34,532 nucleotides of DNA from an uncultured bacterium (GCA_916049765.1 CAJZIX010000012.1:1-34532), one strand, 5' to 3'. Positions 21,092 to 31,272 are shown, numbered from the stretch's first letter. The notes: generated from the letters alone by a model not told the origin. Program-made: numbers and translations.

Positions 21092-23116
21092 ATGGACACT
21101 CAAAATAACCTTGATGAAATGCTCAATACCATGGAAAGCGAAATCGTAGAAAAATCAGACTCAGATAAGATTTCACTTGAAACTTGAGAACAAAAACCCA
21201 AGAAAAAAGAAGAGAAAAAACTGACCATTGAATACTTTGGAACTGACCTTACCAAGGAAGCCAAAGATGGCTATTTAGATCCGATTATTGGGAGAGAAAA
21301 AGAGATTGATCAAGTCATCTATACCCTTTTGAGGAAAACGAAAAATAATCCGCTTTTGATCGGAGAAGCTTGAGTCGGAAAAACCGCAATCGTTGAAGGC
21401 TTAGTGCAGAGAATCAATGCTAAACAAGTCCCTGAAAAACTGATTGGGAAAAAAGTTTTCCTGCTTGATATGGGAACCCTCGTTGCAGGGACAAAATACA
21501 GGTGAGAATTTGAATCTAGGATGAAATCTATCTTGGAAGAGGCGACCGATCCGACCAATAATATCATCCTTTTTATTGATGAGCTTCACACGATCATCGG
21601 AGCCGGAGGTCAGGATCAAAACGATGCCGCTCAGATGCTCAAACCCCTTTTATCAAGAGGGAAAATAAAGCTGATCGGAGCAACGACTTTTGATGAATAT
21701 CAGAAATATATTGAGAAAGATGCCGCACTCAAAAGAAGATTTCAAGAAGTCGTAGTCAATGAGCCGAGCATTGAAGTAACTAAACAGATTATCCTTGGTC
21801 TCAAGCCGACTTATGAAGATTTTCATGGGGTCGTAATTTCTGATGAAGCGATAGAAAGTGCCATCACGCTCAGTAAGAGATATATTCTCAATAAGCAGCT
21901 TCCTGACAAGGCTTTGGACATTCTGGATGAGGCAAGTGCTAGAAAATCAACCATGCAAAAAAAGTTAGATAACGACGATAGTTACAAGAAACAAGAAACA
22001 AAAATAGAAAAAATTCAGAAACAGATTGAAGATGCGATTGAGAATCAGGATTATTTTTCTGCTGCTGAACTAAAAAAAGAAGAAGAATCCCTCAAAAAAG
22101 AACTCCAAAAAATCAGATCCAATAAGAACATTCCAGCCCATCTCAGAAGCGTCATTGAAGCCAAAGATATTGGGAATGTGCTCGCTGACAAAACAGGGAT
22201 TCCTACCAATATCGTGAATGAAGATGAAGTTAGTAAACTAAAAAGGCTAGATACTGAGCTCAAAGATCAGATCATTGGACAAGATGATGCCGTAAATGCT
22301 ATTGTAAAAACTCTGATTAGAAGCAGACTTTCTGTGATTAGAAAAAATAAGCCAATCGGTTCTTTCCTTTTTCTTGGACCTTCAGGAGTGGGAAAAACCT
22401 ACCTTGCAAAGCTGATTGCGAAGCATTATTTCGGCGATGAAACTGCAATGATCAGATTTGATATGTCTGAATTTATGGAAAAATTCTCCGTTTCTAAATT
22501 GATCGGTTCTCCAGCTGGATATGTCGGATATGACGAGGGAGGTGGACTGACTGAAGCAGTAAAGAGAAAGCCTTATTCAGTGATCCTACTTGATGAGATT
22601 GAAAAAGCCTCTCCGGATGTACTCAACATCCTGCTTCAGATCCTTGATGAAGGACAGCTCAAGGACAGCAAAGGAAGATGGATTGACTTCAAAAATACGA
22701 TTATCGTGATGACTTCCAATATCGGAACTGAAGAATTTAGCAAGAAAAAAACTTCAATCTGATTTGATACTGGAACAAAAGCTGATATTGATAACAAACA
22801 GTTTGATGATATTAAGACCAGAGTTTTGGAAGAGTTGAAGAATTTCCTTACTCCAGAACTCTCCAATAGGATTGATCATAAAGTCGTTTTCAGACCGCTC
22901 AGTAAAGAAAATCTGACTTCCATTTTCAATCAGCAGATCAAAACCTTCCTTTCTGCCTGGAAAGAAAACGATCAAGTGAAACTTCCAAAATTCAGCAAGG
23001 CAGAAGTTGCAAAAATTATTGATCAGATTTACGATCCTGCCTTTGGAGCAAGACCAGTAGAGAGATATATCAATGATGAAGTAGAACCAAAAATTATCAA
23101 CTCTTTATTGAAATAA
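21092..23116 (+). CDS. clpC: ClpC-like double-AAA+ unfoldase lacking the N-terminal Clp repeat domain
   Basis: A 674-residue Hsp100 protein. AAA-1 has Walker A GEAGVGKT (91-98; one Gly is TGA) and Walker B IILFIDELHT (about 156-165). The middle segment (about 318-340; DYFSAAELKKEEESLKKEL) resembles the short coiled-coil/UVR-like linker of ClpC rather than the long ClpB M-domain. AAA-2 has Walker A GPSGVGKT (429-436), the pore/sensor region SPAGYVGYDEGG, Walker B VILLDEIEKA (about 500) and arginine-finger/sensor motifs near SNRID. A KKTSIGFDTG loop (about residue 551) corresponds to the (I/L/V)GF ClpP-docking loop, and its Gly is TGA. The roughly 150-residue double Clp_N domain is absent, replaced by about 45 acidic/basic residues. 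An in-frame TAG just upstream fixes the start. The predicted role is feeding substrates to ClpP; the clpP gene is not in the window. Confidence 0.92.
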
Positions 23117-23212
23117 GAAAAGGAAACGGAATAAAGAATCATCTACTCTGCCCCCTCAAAAGCTCAACCCACTCAATCAAAAAACAAAAGTTCATACCTA
23201 ACAAATCTAATC

Positions 23213-23241
23213 TTGACATGGGGGGGGGGAATAAGTAGTAT
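23213..23241 (+). promoter_or_regulatory. Candidate phase-variable promoter: TTGACA - 17 nt containing G10 - TAGTAT
   Basis: Perfect -35 TTGACA (23213-23218), exactly 17 nt of spacer, and -10 TAGTAT (23236-23241). Positions 23220-23229 of the spacer are ten consecutive G's, the only such tract in an AT-rich window. The inferred start site would leave a leader of about 22 nt before the adhesin ATG. Slippage in the G tract would change the spacer length and so the promoter strength, the mechanism known for Neisseria porA and opc. The promoter is seen directly; the switching is inferred. Confidence 0.65.
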
Positions 23242-23269
23242 TGAGTATCTTTATTCTTGTTTTTTTGTA

Positions 23270-25408
23270 ATGAAAAAAAAGCTAATGTCTTTATTGGGAG
23301 CGGTGATCCTCTTGTGATGAGGAATAGGAACAACCTTTGCAGCCCCAGAAGAGCGAAACCTTGACTTTACTACGATATGGGAAAATGAAACTACCATGCA
23401 ACTTTCAGGAGTGGAGGTTGATTTTGGAGGAGAGAAAGCAAGCGCGCTATCAATTTCCTTTCCTAGAGAAGCAAGTATAAGCTCAGAAACCGCTCCAAGC
23501 ACTTGGACCAATAGAACATATAGTTCTGGAGCCCTTTCATATATGACTCCTGCAAACAATAGCGCAGCAGAGATAAAAAGCTTTCTTGAATCTCTCCGTT
23601 TTGTAGGAAAAAAAAATACAACTACGGGAGAAATCATTGTAGATATTTTTGATAGACAACTTTCTTTTAGAATAGATGAAAGCTGAGATTATCATTTTTA
23701 CGAGTTTATTACTACCCCAGCTATATATCCGATTCCTTTACATCAAACTCGAGCTATCGCATACACTTTGGCTCAACAAAGCACTTTTAGAGGATTGACT
23801 GGTTATCTCGCAACAACGACCTCAGATGAAGAACTCAATTTTATTTACTCTATTTCTACCAAAGCTTGACGACTTTGAGGAACAAGAGCAATCAAAAAAG
23901 GAAGTGGAGATAGAATTATCAATGAGCAGAGTATTACTTGAGATAACTTAAATATCGACGCTACACAGGGAGCTGATCAATGGTATTGGGCAAGTGGTCC
24001 AGAAGCTTGAAAACAATTTTATTCCACAGCTAAGATAAATAATAAAGAAGGAACAACTTCCGTAGGAAAAAATCTGCCTTATTATTATAGATGGAACGAT
24101 CGATCTCCAGATAATTGTAATGGTATAGAAGCCTACTTAATGTCGAATGAACATACTTCAATCGGACGAAACGACGCAGCTTGTGGATGAAATAATAATA
24201 CACAAAAAGGATTCTCCTACTTCATAGAATATTCCGGAAAAGAATTCACTAGTTCTGGTACTGTTCCACACACTGCGAAAATACCTTATCTTGATCTCAC
24301 GATCTTGACCCCTACTTCATGATCAGTTTTAACCTCCTCTTTAGCAGAGTTTACTTGGCAAGGGGAAGTGCAGTGAAGTACACTCAGTGGATATGCGTAT
24401 ACCTTAACACAAAGCTGAGTATTGGTTGCGAGTTGAACCCTATGAGAACAGAGTTTAACGATACCAAACCTCTCTGATGGTTCCTATCAATTTGATCTTA
24501 CCATGATGACTACCTCAGGGGAAACTCTCACCAGAAGCTCCACTTTTTCTGTGAAGCTTCCACTCTACACTCTAACCTTTCTTGATGATGACTGAATAAC
24601 CGTGCTTACAACAGGAGTATACCTTTCTGGAGCAACTATTATTCCACCAACCAATCCTAGTAAAACAGGTTTTATATTTAACGGCTGGGAAAATCTCCCA
24701 ACAGATCACTTGATGCCCGCTACGCATTTAAGTGTAAAAGCCCTTCGAACTAAAAAAAGCACAGGTTGAGCTTCATGACGAAGCTGATGAGGAGGAAGCT
24801 CTTCTCAACCTTCAACACCACCACAAACCCCTCCAACTTTGCCTGATACTCAGACAACAAACTCATGAATCACTTCTCCAGAAAATAACAATACCATTCA
24901 CTCATGAACTACAGAAAATCAAAGTTTAAATAATATAACAGGAGAAAAAAAAATACTTACTAGAGGAGAGACGGCAATATTAGCAGAAGCCTTTATTAAC
25001 CAGTTTTCTCAACTAAAAGCTATCAGGAAAATTATCAATACCAAGTGTGAACACTATGCAGATCAACCAACCTTTACAGACAAAGAGAAAACAGCAATCA
25101 AAACTGTATGTATACGATGAGTGATGGGAATTCATGATGATACGAAAAAGCCTTTGACTGCATTTGAGTCTGAAAGAGGAATCCCAACTTCAGAGTTTTC
25201 AACCGTATTATCTAGAATTCTATATCAATATAAGTACGATAATAATGGAAACGGAGCTTATTATGCAACCCATTACAAAGCTATGAAGGAAAACAACTTC
25301 GTCAATAGTCCCTTAGATAAAATCCAAACCTATAACGATGCACTAGCTTCTTTTTCTAAAGCTGCAAAAACTTTAAAATCATGAGAATCATCAATTTCCT
25401 TTGACTAA
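23270..25408 (+). CDS. Secreted C-type-lectin-like adhesin with InlB-type repeat and SLH-like tail
   Basis: A 712-residue protein. The signal peptide covers residues 1 to about 23 (cleavage near TFA|AP; tandem TGA Gly-Gly at 23315-23320). A beta-rich region follows. About residues 165-325 form a C-type-lectin-like domain: GLTGYLATTTSDEELNFIY, QWYWASGPEAG, YYRWNDRSPDN (the WxxxxPDN-like ligand loop), EAYL, a RNDAACGG stretch and the closing YFIEY. Next come an Ig/FnIII-like segment (about 340-430), an InlB B-repeat-like segment (about 433-492; ending PSKTGFIFNGWENLP), a Gly/Ser/Pro/Thr-rich linker (about 500-555) and a C-terminal helical region (about 563-700; LTRGETAILAEAF, then RGVMGIHDD, and IPTSEFSTVLSRIL) resembling degenerate SLH repeats for cell-wall attachment. 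It sits alone behind a poly-G promoter. The domain calls are by pattern; the ligand is unknown. Confidence 0.8.
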
Positions 25409-25518
25409 GAACTTCCATCTAACAAGTCACCACAAGTTATGAGCATTTTGGAGGATATGTTTTTCCACAAGAATAAGTAAAAGAACTTACATTATAAAAT
25501 ATAACTTTCAAAAAAAAG

Positions 25519-25546
25519 AAAAAGCTGATAAAATTCAGCTTTTTTT
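25519..25546 (+). terminator. Rho-independent terminator of the adhesin gene
   Basis: Stem AAAGCTGA / TCAGCTTT with loop TAAAAT followed by T's. The last T's are already part of the next promoter's -35 box. Confidence 0.85.
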
Positions 25547-25573
25547 GACTTTATAAAGAATTTTGAATATAAT
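25545..25573 (+). promoter_or_regulatory. Strong sigma70-type promoter for the 186-aa hypothetical protein
   Basis: TTGACT (25545-25550), 17-nt spacer, consensus TATAAT (25568-25573). The leader is about 24 nt to the ATG at 25604. It is the best -10 match in the window. Confidence 0.75.
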
Positions 25574-25603
25574 AGTAAAAATTTACTTTTTATTGTAATA
25601 GTT

Positions 25604-26164
25604 ATGAATAGACGAAACATCTTGGATAATAAGCTTGATCAGGCACCAAAAACAAAAGAAGCAGGATACGATAAAAGATTAAAAGATCCAATCCTTGCTA
25701 AAGAAATAGAAGAAGCATTTGATGTTCCATTTTTTATAGGAGACAGTGAAATTATTGATCGATTTAAAGAAAATTATGATTTATTCCCTATATCTCAGAT
25801 CAATAGCTTAAATCCTGGAAAAAATCTCTCTTTTGAGATAAAAAGAGAAGAAAGACCTACACACCCTAAAGATTGGGAAAGAGCAATTGGATTCCCTCTT
25901 CCAGAAAATGAAGTCTATTCTAAGCTTGGGAATACTCTAACTAAAAATAGAGAAAAGCATCCAGAACCGTGAACTATAAGTACCTATCTTATTTTTTCTA
26001 GAGAAATTCCAAAAGAAAAGATGGAAAAGAACAAAGACTTTTCTCTAAAACTTATCCAAGTTGAAGTACCAAGCAAAAACGCACTTATCATGCCATGATT
26101 ATTATTTTATAAAGAATTAAAAGATGATGAAGCTAAAGAGGTTCTAAAAACGATAACTCTATAA
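25604..26164 (+). CDS. Hypothetical soluble protein, 186 aa
   Basis: No family recognised. Starts MNRRNILDNKLDQAPK; no signal peptide or membrane segment; acidic/basic mixed and probably cytoplasmic. It contains two TGA-Gly codons (25970 in EPGTIS and 26096 in MPGLLF), which link the first 122 residues to the rest. The distinctive stretch HPKDWERAIGFPLPENEVYSK may help a search. The gene has a near-consensus promoter directly after the adhesin terminator and its own terminator before gyrB, so it is a monocistronic unit that may be well expressed. Confidence 0.8.
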
Positions 26165-26191
26165 ATAAAACAAAGGCCCTATTCAGATTTT

Positions 26192-26245
26192 GACTTGTTT
26201 TTTGCTTTGATTTTCCTAAACTCAAAGTGAACAAGTCGTTTTTTT
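26192..26245 (+). terminator. Candidate long-stem terminator before gyrB
   Basis: Outer stem GACTTGTT / AACAAGTC and inner stem CTTTGA / TCAAAG form an interrupted hairpin, followed by GTTTTTTT. It would end the 186-aa gene's transcript. I see no convincing separate promoter for gyrB between here and 26268. Confidence 0.65.
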
Positions 26246-26268
26246 AGTATGCAAAAAAGAAAAACTGA

Positions 26269-28176
26269 ATGACTACTCCAGAAAACAATCACGAATACGA
26301 TGCCTCACAGATTAGAGTGCTTGAGGGGCTAGAACCAGTAAGACAAAGACCTGGAATGTATATCGGAAGCACCGATAGTAGAGGGCTTCATCATATGGTG
26401 CAGGAAATCGTAGATAATGCAGTAGATGAGGCACTTGCTGGCTACTGTAAAGATGTAACTTCTATTCTCAATGAAGATGGTTCTGTGACCGTGCACGATA
26501 ATGGGCGTGGAATCCCGGTTGATCTTCATCCAAAGACTGGAAAATCAGCTTTAGAAACCGTTTATACTGTCCTTCATGCTGGAGGAAAATTTGATAAAGG
26601 AGCGTATAAGATTTCTGGGGGACTTCACGGAGTGGGAGCTTCCGTGGTAAATGCACTTTCTACCTGGCTTGAAGTGACCGTTTACAAGAATGGGAAAATC
26701 CACAAAATGAGATTTGAAAAAGGAGTTCCTCAGGGAGAACTTCAAATTGTAGGAGAAACTGACAAAACCTGAACTTCAGTGACTTTTATGCCTGATGGGA
26801 CGATTTTTGAGACCCTTGAATTTAGTGAAACTGCAGAGATTGCGAGGATGAAGCAGGCAGCTTACCTCACTCCAGGAGTAAGTTTTACTTTCAAAAATAT
26901 GAAAACCTGACTTGCCAGCAGATTTATGTATGAAGGAGGGATCAAGACTTGGCTTAGAAACCTCGTTGGGAATCAGCAGATTTTGAGTTCAGCTCATTAT
27001 TTCAAAGCGGAAACCAAAGATTGCCAAGCGGAAATTTCTTTTCAGTTTGTAAATACCAATAACGACCATACCTTATCTTTCGTAAACAATATTCCGACCA
27101 GGGATGGTGGAACTCACATTCTCGGTTTCAAGTCAGCCTTATTGAAGATTATGAATGAAATTGGGAAAGAAAGAGATAAAATAGATAAAAAAATCTGAGA
27201 ATTTCAGTATTCAGATGTGACCGATGGACTCTATGGTATCATCACGGTAAAAATCCCTGAACCTCAATTTGAGGGACAAACCAAAGGAAGACTTGGAAAT
27301 AGTTATGTTCGTGGAGCAGTTGAAGAGCTGACTTACAACTATCTCAAAGACTATTTTGCAGAAAATCCAGAAGAATTTGATAAAATCTTCGCAAAAATTG
27401 ACCTCGCTGCGAGAGCCAGACTTGCTGCAAAATTCGCAAAAGAAACCGTCCTCAGAAAAAATGTGCTTGCTGGTGGAGTGCTCCCAGGAAAACTTGCCGA
27501 CTGTAGCAAAAGAGGGAAACATGGAACGGAACTTTACATTGTGGAGGGAGATTCTGCGTGAGGAAGTGCGAAATCTGGTCGTGATAGCAAGTTTCAAGCG
27601 ATCTTGCCATTAAGAGGTAAAATCCTGAATACCGAACAAGCTGTGATCCAAAAAATGATGGCAAATAACGAAGTAAAAGCCCTTATTACTGCGATTGGTT
27701 GCGGAATCAAGGATAGCTTTGATATTGAGGGACTCAGATATGAAAAAATCATCATTATGACCGATGCCGATGTTGATGGTGCACACATTAGGACGCTGCT
27801 TTTGACCTTCTTCTTTAGGTTTATGAGACCCTTAGTTGAAGGCTGACATATTTATGCGGCTTGTCCTCCAATTTATAAATTCAGTAAAGGAGCAAAGCAG
27901 GTCTATGTTTACGATGAAGAGCATACGCCAGCTATGTATGGATTCAATGCTGATGAGAGTGTAGAAATCCAGAGATATAAAGGTCTTGGAGAGATGAATG
28001 CAGAACAACTCTGGGAAACCACAATGGATCCAGCAACGAGACAGCTCAAGCAAATTACCGTAGAAGATGCCGAAGAAACCGATAGACTTTTCAGGATTCT
28101 AATGGGAGAAGATGTGCAATCTAGAAAGCACTTTATCCTCACCAATGCAAAATCAGTAAAAGGATTGGATGTGTAA
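26269..28176 (+). CDS. gyrB: DNA gyrase subunit B
   Basis: A 635-residue type IIA topoisomerase ATPase subunit. GHKL ATPase motifs are EIVDNAVDEAL (Mg-binding Asn), VHDNGRGIPVD and GGLHGVGASVVNALS. A transducer domain follows, with the lysine of the PxFEGQTKG(R/K)L motif. The TOPRIM domain begins at ELYIVEGDSAGGSAKSGRD and has MTDADVDGAHI, then the C-terminal ending with IQRYKGLGEMNAEQLWETTMDP. Five in-frame TGAs all read as Gly, including the first Gly of EGDSAGG and the second Gly of EGGHIY. Length matches bacterial GyrB without the Gram-negative insertion. ParE is an alternative, but overall sequence and length favour GyrB. It acts with GyrA (not in the window) to introduce negative supercoils. 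The ATG at 26269 gives the family's normal N terminus (YDASQIRVLEGLEPVRQRP). Confidence 0.96.
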
Positions 28177-28200
28177 AATATTATACTGAAAAAGTAAAAA

Positions 28201-28231
28201 AAACTGAACCAGATCAAAGTTCAGTTTTTTT
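28201..28231. terminator. Bidirectional terminator between gyrB and the convergent glycosyltransferase gene
   Basis: Stem AAACTGAAC / GTTCAGTTT, 9-nt loop, T run on the right and A run on the left. It serves gyrB (+) and overlaps the stop of the minus-strand gene at 28230. Confidence 0.85.
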
Positions 28232-29315
28232 AAAAGAATTTTTTATAGAGCATTTCAAAACCTAGTTTAATACTATTGCTATTTTTTTGCCCCTTTGAAA
28301 GAGAATAATCAGTATAACGAATATGCACGGGGACTTCTACAAAAGATAAATTATGAATTCCAATTTGTTCATTAAGTTCATTTGCATAATGCATACCATC
28401 AGATTCTAAAGTAATCTTTCTCAATGCTGAAATACGTATCACTCTATAACCATTATGAGGGTCGGATACCTTAACCCCATAAAAAATCCAAGTAACGATC
28501 CTTGAAAGCATAAGAATAAACTTTCTCATTCTCGGCATAGCAACAGTTTTCGCTCACGAAATAAATCTTGATCAAAGGAAAAGGTCAGCATTTGAATATT
28601 TTTCAAGTTTTTCTTGAAAAACTAGCATATCTTGAATATCCATTTGTCCATCAGGATCAAATCCTACAAATCGTTTTACTTGAAGAAGATCTGCATATTT
28701 TTTAATAAACTCATATCAGGTCTTATTTGCTGCTCATCATCATCTATTGATAGAGTGAGATATAATGATGAAAAGTAGATCAGGATTTTCTTCCTTTTTT
28801 CTTTTAAGAATAGCAAGAGAATTGTCTTGGGAACCATCATTCACAAAGACAAATTTTCTAATTCAAAACTTTAACATCTCGTCAATAACTTGAGCAAGCA
28901 TTTTTTCTTCATTGTAGACCCTAATATTGAAAATGAAATCATCCCAACGAGAGCCTTTTACCCAGTTCAAAATTTGATCCTTATTCTCTTGGAAAGCCTG
29001 CTGAATTGCTAGAGTAGAAATTAATCTTGTAAGGTCAGTTCAGGATTTTGAAAGACTATTTAAAAGATGAAAAATCAAATAAAATAAGAGAATAATAGAA
29101 ATATAAACAATCAAATCCGCTCCCCTATTAAGTCCAAAGGTAATTCCTATCATGTTGAGCCATTCAATCTTGAGAGAAAAAATGGCGATTGCAAACGATC
29201 AAAAAAACAGAAACCCAAAAGTAAAAAATCAGATTTTTTTTCTCTTGTAGGTTTTGAACGAAAAAATCATAAAAGCAATACTCACGATCAAAAGCAACAT
29301 TTGGAGTTTTGACAT
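28230..29315 (-). CDS. DUF2304 - family 2 glycosyltransferase fusion protein
   Basis: A 361-residue protein. The N-terminal part, residues 1 to about 125, has three or four hydrophobic segments ending GLNRGADLIVYISIILLFY and a helical LTRLISTLAIQQAF, the pattern of DUF2304. The C-terminal part, from about 140, is a GT-A family 2 domain of the dolichyl-phosphate/polyprenyl-phosphate mannosyltransferase type: RVYNEE, FVFVNDGSQDNSLAIL, the NRGGGAANKTGYEF loop (three tandem TGA codons encode GGG), the metal-binding GFDPDGQMD, LFLGSRFISG, and a conserved NGYRVIR. DUF2304 is usually a separate small gene next to such a GT2; here the two are fused. The likely role is transfer of a sugar to a lipid carrier at the membrane for surface glycan synthesis. 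Donor and acceptor cannot be told from sequence. Confidence 0.82.
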
Positions 29316-29421
29316 CGGAAAGAAAAAAGAAAGCTCTCAAGGCATAGAAAATCAACAAAAGATAAACTCTGCTAATATTACATTTCTTATTCACTAATGC
29401 AAGCAAAAAGTCAAGTTCCTC

Positions 29422-29449
29422 TTGTATTTCAAGACCAAAACTTTATATT
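29422..29449 (+). promoter_or_regulatory. Candidate secD promoter
   Basis: TTGTAT (29422-29427), 16-nt spacer, TATATT (29444-29449); leader about 27 nt to the ATG at 29483. Confidence 0.45.
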
Positions 29450-29482
29450 TTCCCTTGTTTTATTTTACATTTTTTCACTACG

Positions 29483-31201
29483 ATGAAAGGATTTTGGACG
29501 ACGAAAAGAATCATACTCGCAATCGTATTTGTGATGAGTCTTTTCTTTGTATTCTTTGTAGGAAGAACTTTTAATTCTGAAACCTTTAAGAGGGATTGGA
29601 TACTTACTACAAAAGGGATTACCCACTTTAGAAAAGGATTGGATATTTCAGGAGGGACAAAGCTTGTTTATAAGATTGACTACTCCAAATATAAAGAACT
29701 TTACAGTGCAAATGAATTCCTTCAGGTAAAAAAGAATATTGAACAGGTTATTCTCAAGAATATTGACTCAAGAATTTCAGGACTTGGAGTAAGTGATTAT
29801 GTAGCCAAAATTCAAACCATTGGTGAAGAAACTCAAGTTGTTGTGGAAATTGGAGGAGTTGCAGATCTTGATCAAGCAAAAGAAATCATCGGTAAAACGG
29901 TAGAACTTGAATTTAGAATAGAAAACGATGAAGAAGCTACTCCAGAAACTATTGCTCAAAGAAAAGCTCTTGCAGAAAAAATTAGGACTGAAGTCATTGC
30001 TACTCCAGAAAAAATGATTGAACTTTATGCTAATCAAGAAGCGGAAAATATCATTGCAAGAACGATTACAGGAACTCTAGATCAACTTCCAGATCTTTAT
30101 AAAACACATAGTCAGCTTTTAAATACGATTCCTCTCAATCAGATTTCAAATCTTTTAGAAGGAACCTATCTTACACAAACCTATCAAACAGTTTCTGGAG
30201 AAAACCTTACTCAAGGAGTTGATGGATTTTTGACCTTTCGTGTAAGTGCAAGGAATGAAGTTCCTGTTGTTGCATGAACTGGAGAAGTGAATACGGGGAC
30301 TCAAATGCTTTATACTATTGATGAGATTTTTGTACAGGATAGGCTTTCTTGGAAAATTGCTCAAGGAAAAGATGGAAGTCCACTGAACGGAGCCTATTTC
30401 ACACTTGCAAGACCAGAAACTACTCAATTCTGACAACCAAGTGTAGGTATTGAATTTAATCAAAAGTGAAGCGAACTCTTCTGTGAAATCACAAGTAATA
30501 ATGTAGGGAAAAGTATGGGAATTTTCATCTGAGGAAAACCAGCTACTATCGCTAATATTAATGAAAAAATCTGTGATGGAAGAGCTCAAATTTCTGGTGG
30601 ATTTGACAAGGAAAGAGCTACTGAAACTGCAAAAGAACTCAATTCAGGAAATATGCCTGCTCCGCTCATTCTTCTTCAGGAAGAAAAAGTTAGCCCATCC
30701 CTAGGAGATTCTGCTTTTCAAGGAGCATTGGTAGCAACAGGAGTTGGAGTATTAGCAATTATCATCTATATGTTCTTCATTTATGGACGAAGGAAAGCAA
30801 CTGTAACCACTGCAACAATGATCTTCTATTTTATCGTGCTTCTTGCTATCTTAAAACTTATCGACTATGCACTTTCACTTAGTGGAATCGCTGCAATTAT
30901 CCTTTCTATCGGTATGGCAGTTGACGCAAATGTTCTAATCTTTGAAAGAATGAATGAAGAAGTAAAGAACAATAAATCATACCTTTCCGCAATTGAAACC
31001 GCATCAAAGAGAAGTTGGGCAGCAATTAGAGATGGTCAGATTTCAACCCTTTTGATTTGAGTATTACTTTTCGCTTATGGAATTAATATCTTCAAAGGAT
31101 TCGGATCTATGATTATCTTGACTGCAATTCTAACACTAGTTCTCAATGTTCCATTTATTAAAGAAACATTACTCGTAATATATAATAAGAAAAAGGATTA
31201 A
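29483..31201 (+). CDS. secD: Protein translocase subunit SecD
   Basis: A 572-residue membrane protein that assists SecYEG-dependent export using the proton gradient. One N-terminal membrane helix (about 8-26) precedes RKGLDISGGTKLVYKI (about residue 50), the SecD signature. A large extracytoplasmic P1-like domain follows, with a family-typical NNVGKSMGIFIGGKP region (about 335-349). The C-terminal RND/SecDF membrane domain (from about 405) includes GALVATGVGVLAIIIYMFF, SIGMAVDANVLIFERMNEE and ETASKRSWAAIRDGQISTLL. Five TGA-Gly codons occur. The Asp/Asn residues of MAVDANVLIFER, the proton-relay region, are intact. No secF follows; the next gene is an unrelated single-span protein after a terminator, so secF must be elsewhere or missing. 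Confidence 0.95.
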
Positions 31202-31233
31202 TTTTTCCTTTCAAGATATCAAAAAAAATAAGA

Positions 31234-31267
31234 GAAATCTGAACTTGAAAATCAGATTTCTTTTTTT
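31234..31267 (+). terminator. Rho-independent terminator of secD
   Basis: Stem GAAATCTGA / TCAGATTTC (9 bp), 9-nt loop, seven T's. The arms are copies of the dispersed AAATCWGATTT-like word. Confidence 0.88.
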
Positions 31268-31272
31268 ATTAT
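31245..31272 (+). promoter_or_regulatory. Candidate promoter embedded in the secD terminator
   Basis: TTGAAA (31245-31250, in the hairpin loop), 16-nt spacer running through the descending stem and T run, TATTAT (31267-31272). The leader is about 27 nt if translation starts at 31307, in line with other genes here. This argues against the upstream in-frame ATG at 31271. Confidence 0.45.

Noticed and set aside
23270..25408. Diversity-generating retroelement target, suggested by the C-type-lectin-like domain
   Set aside because: No reverse transcriptase, template repeat or adenine-biased variable repeat pair is visible near the gene.
25409..25518. A 13-codon frame starting at the ATG near 25440
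   Set aside because: Too short, no promoter or start signal, and no composition clue that it is translated.
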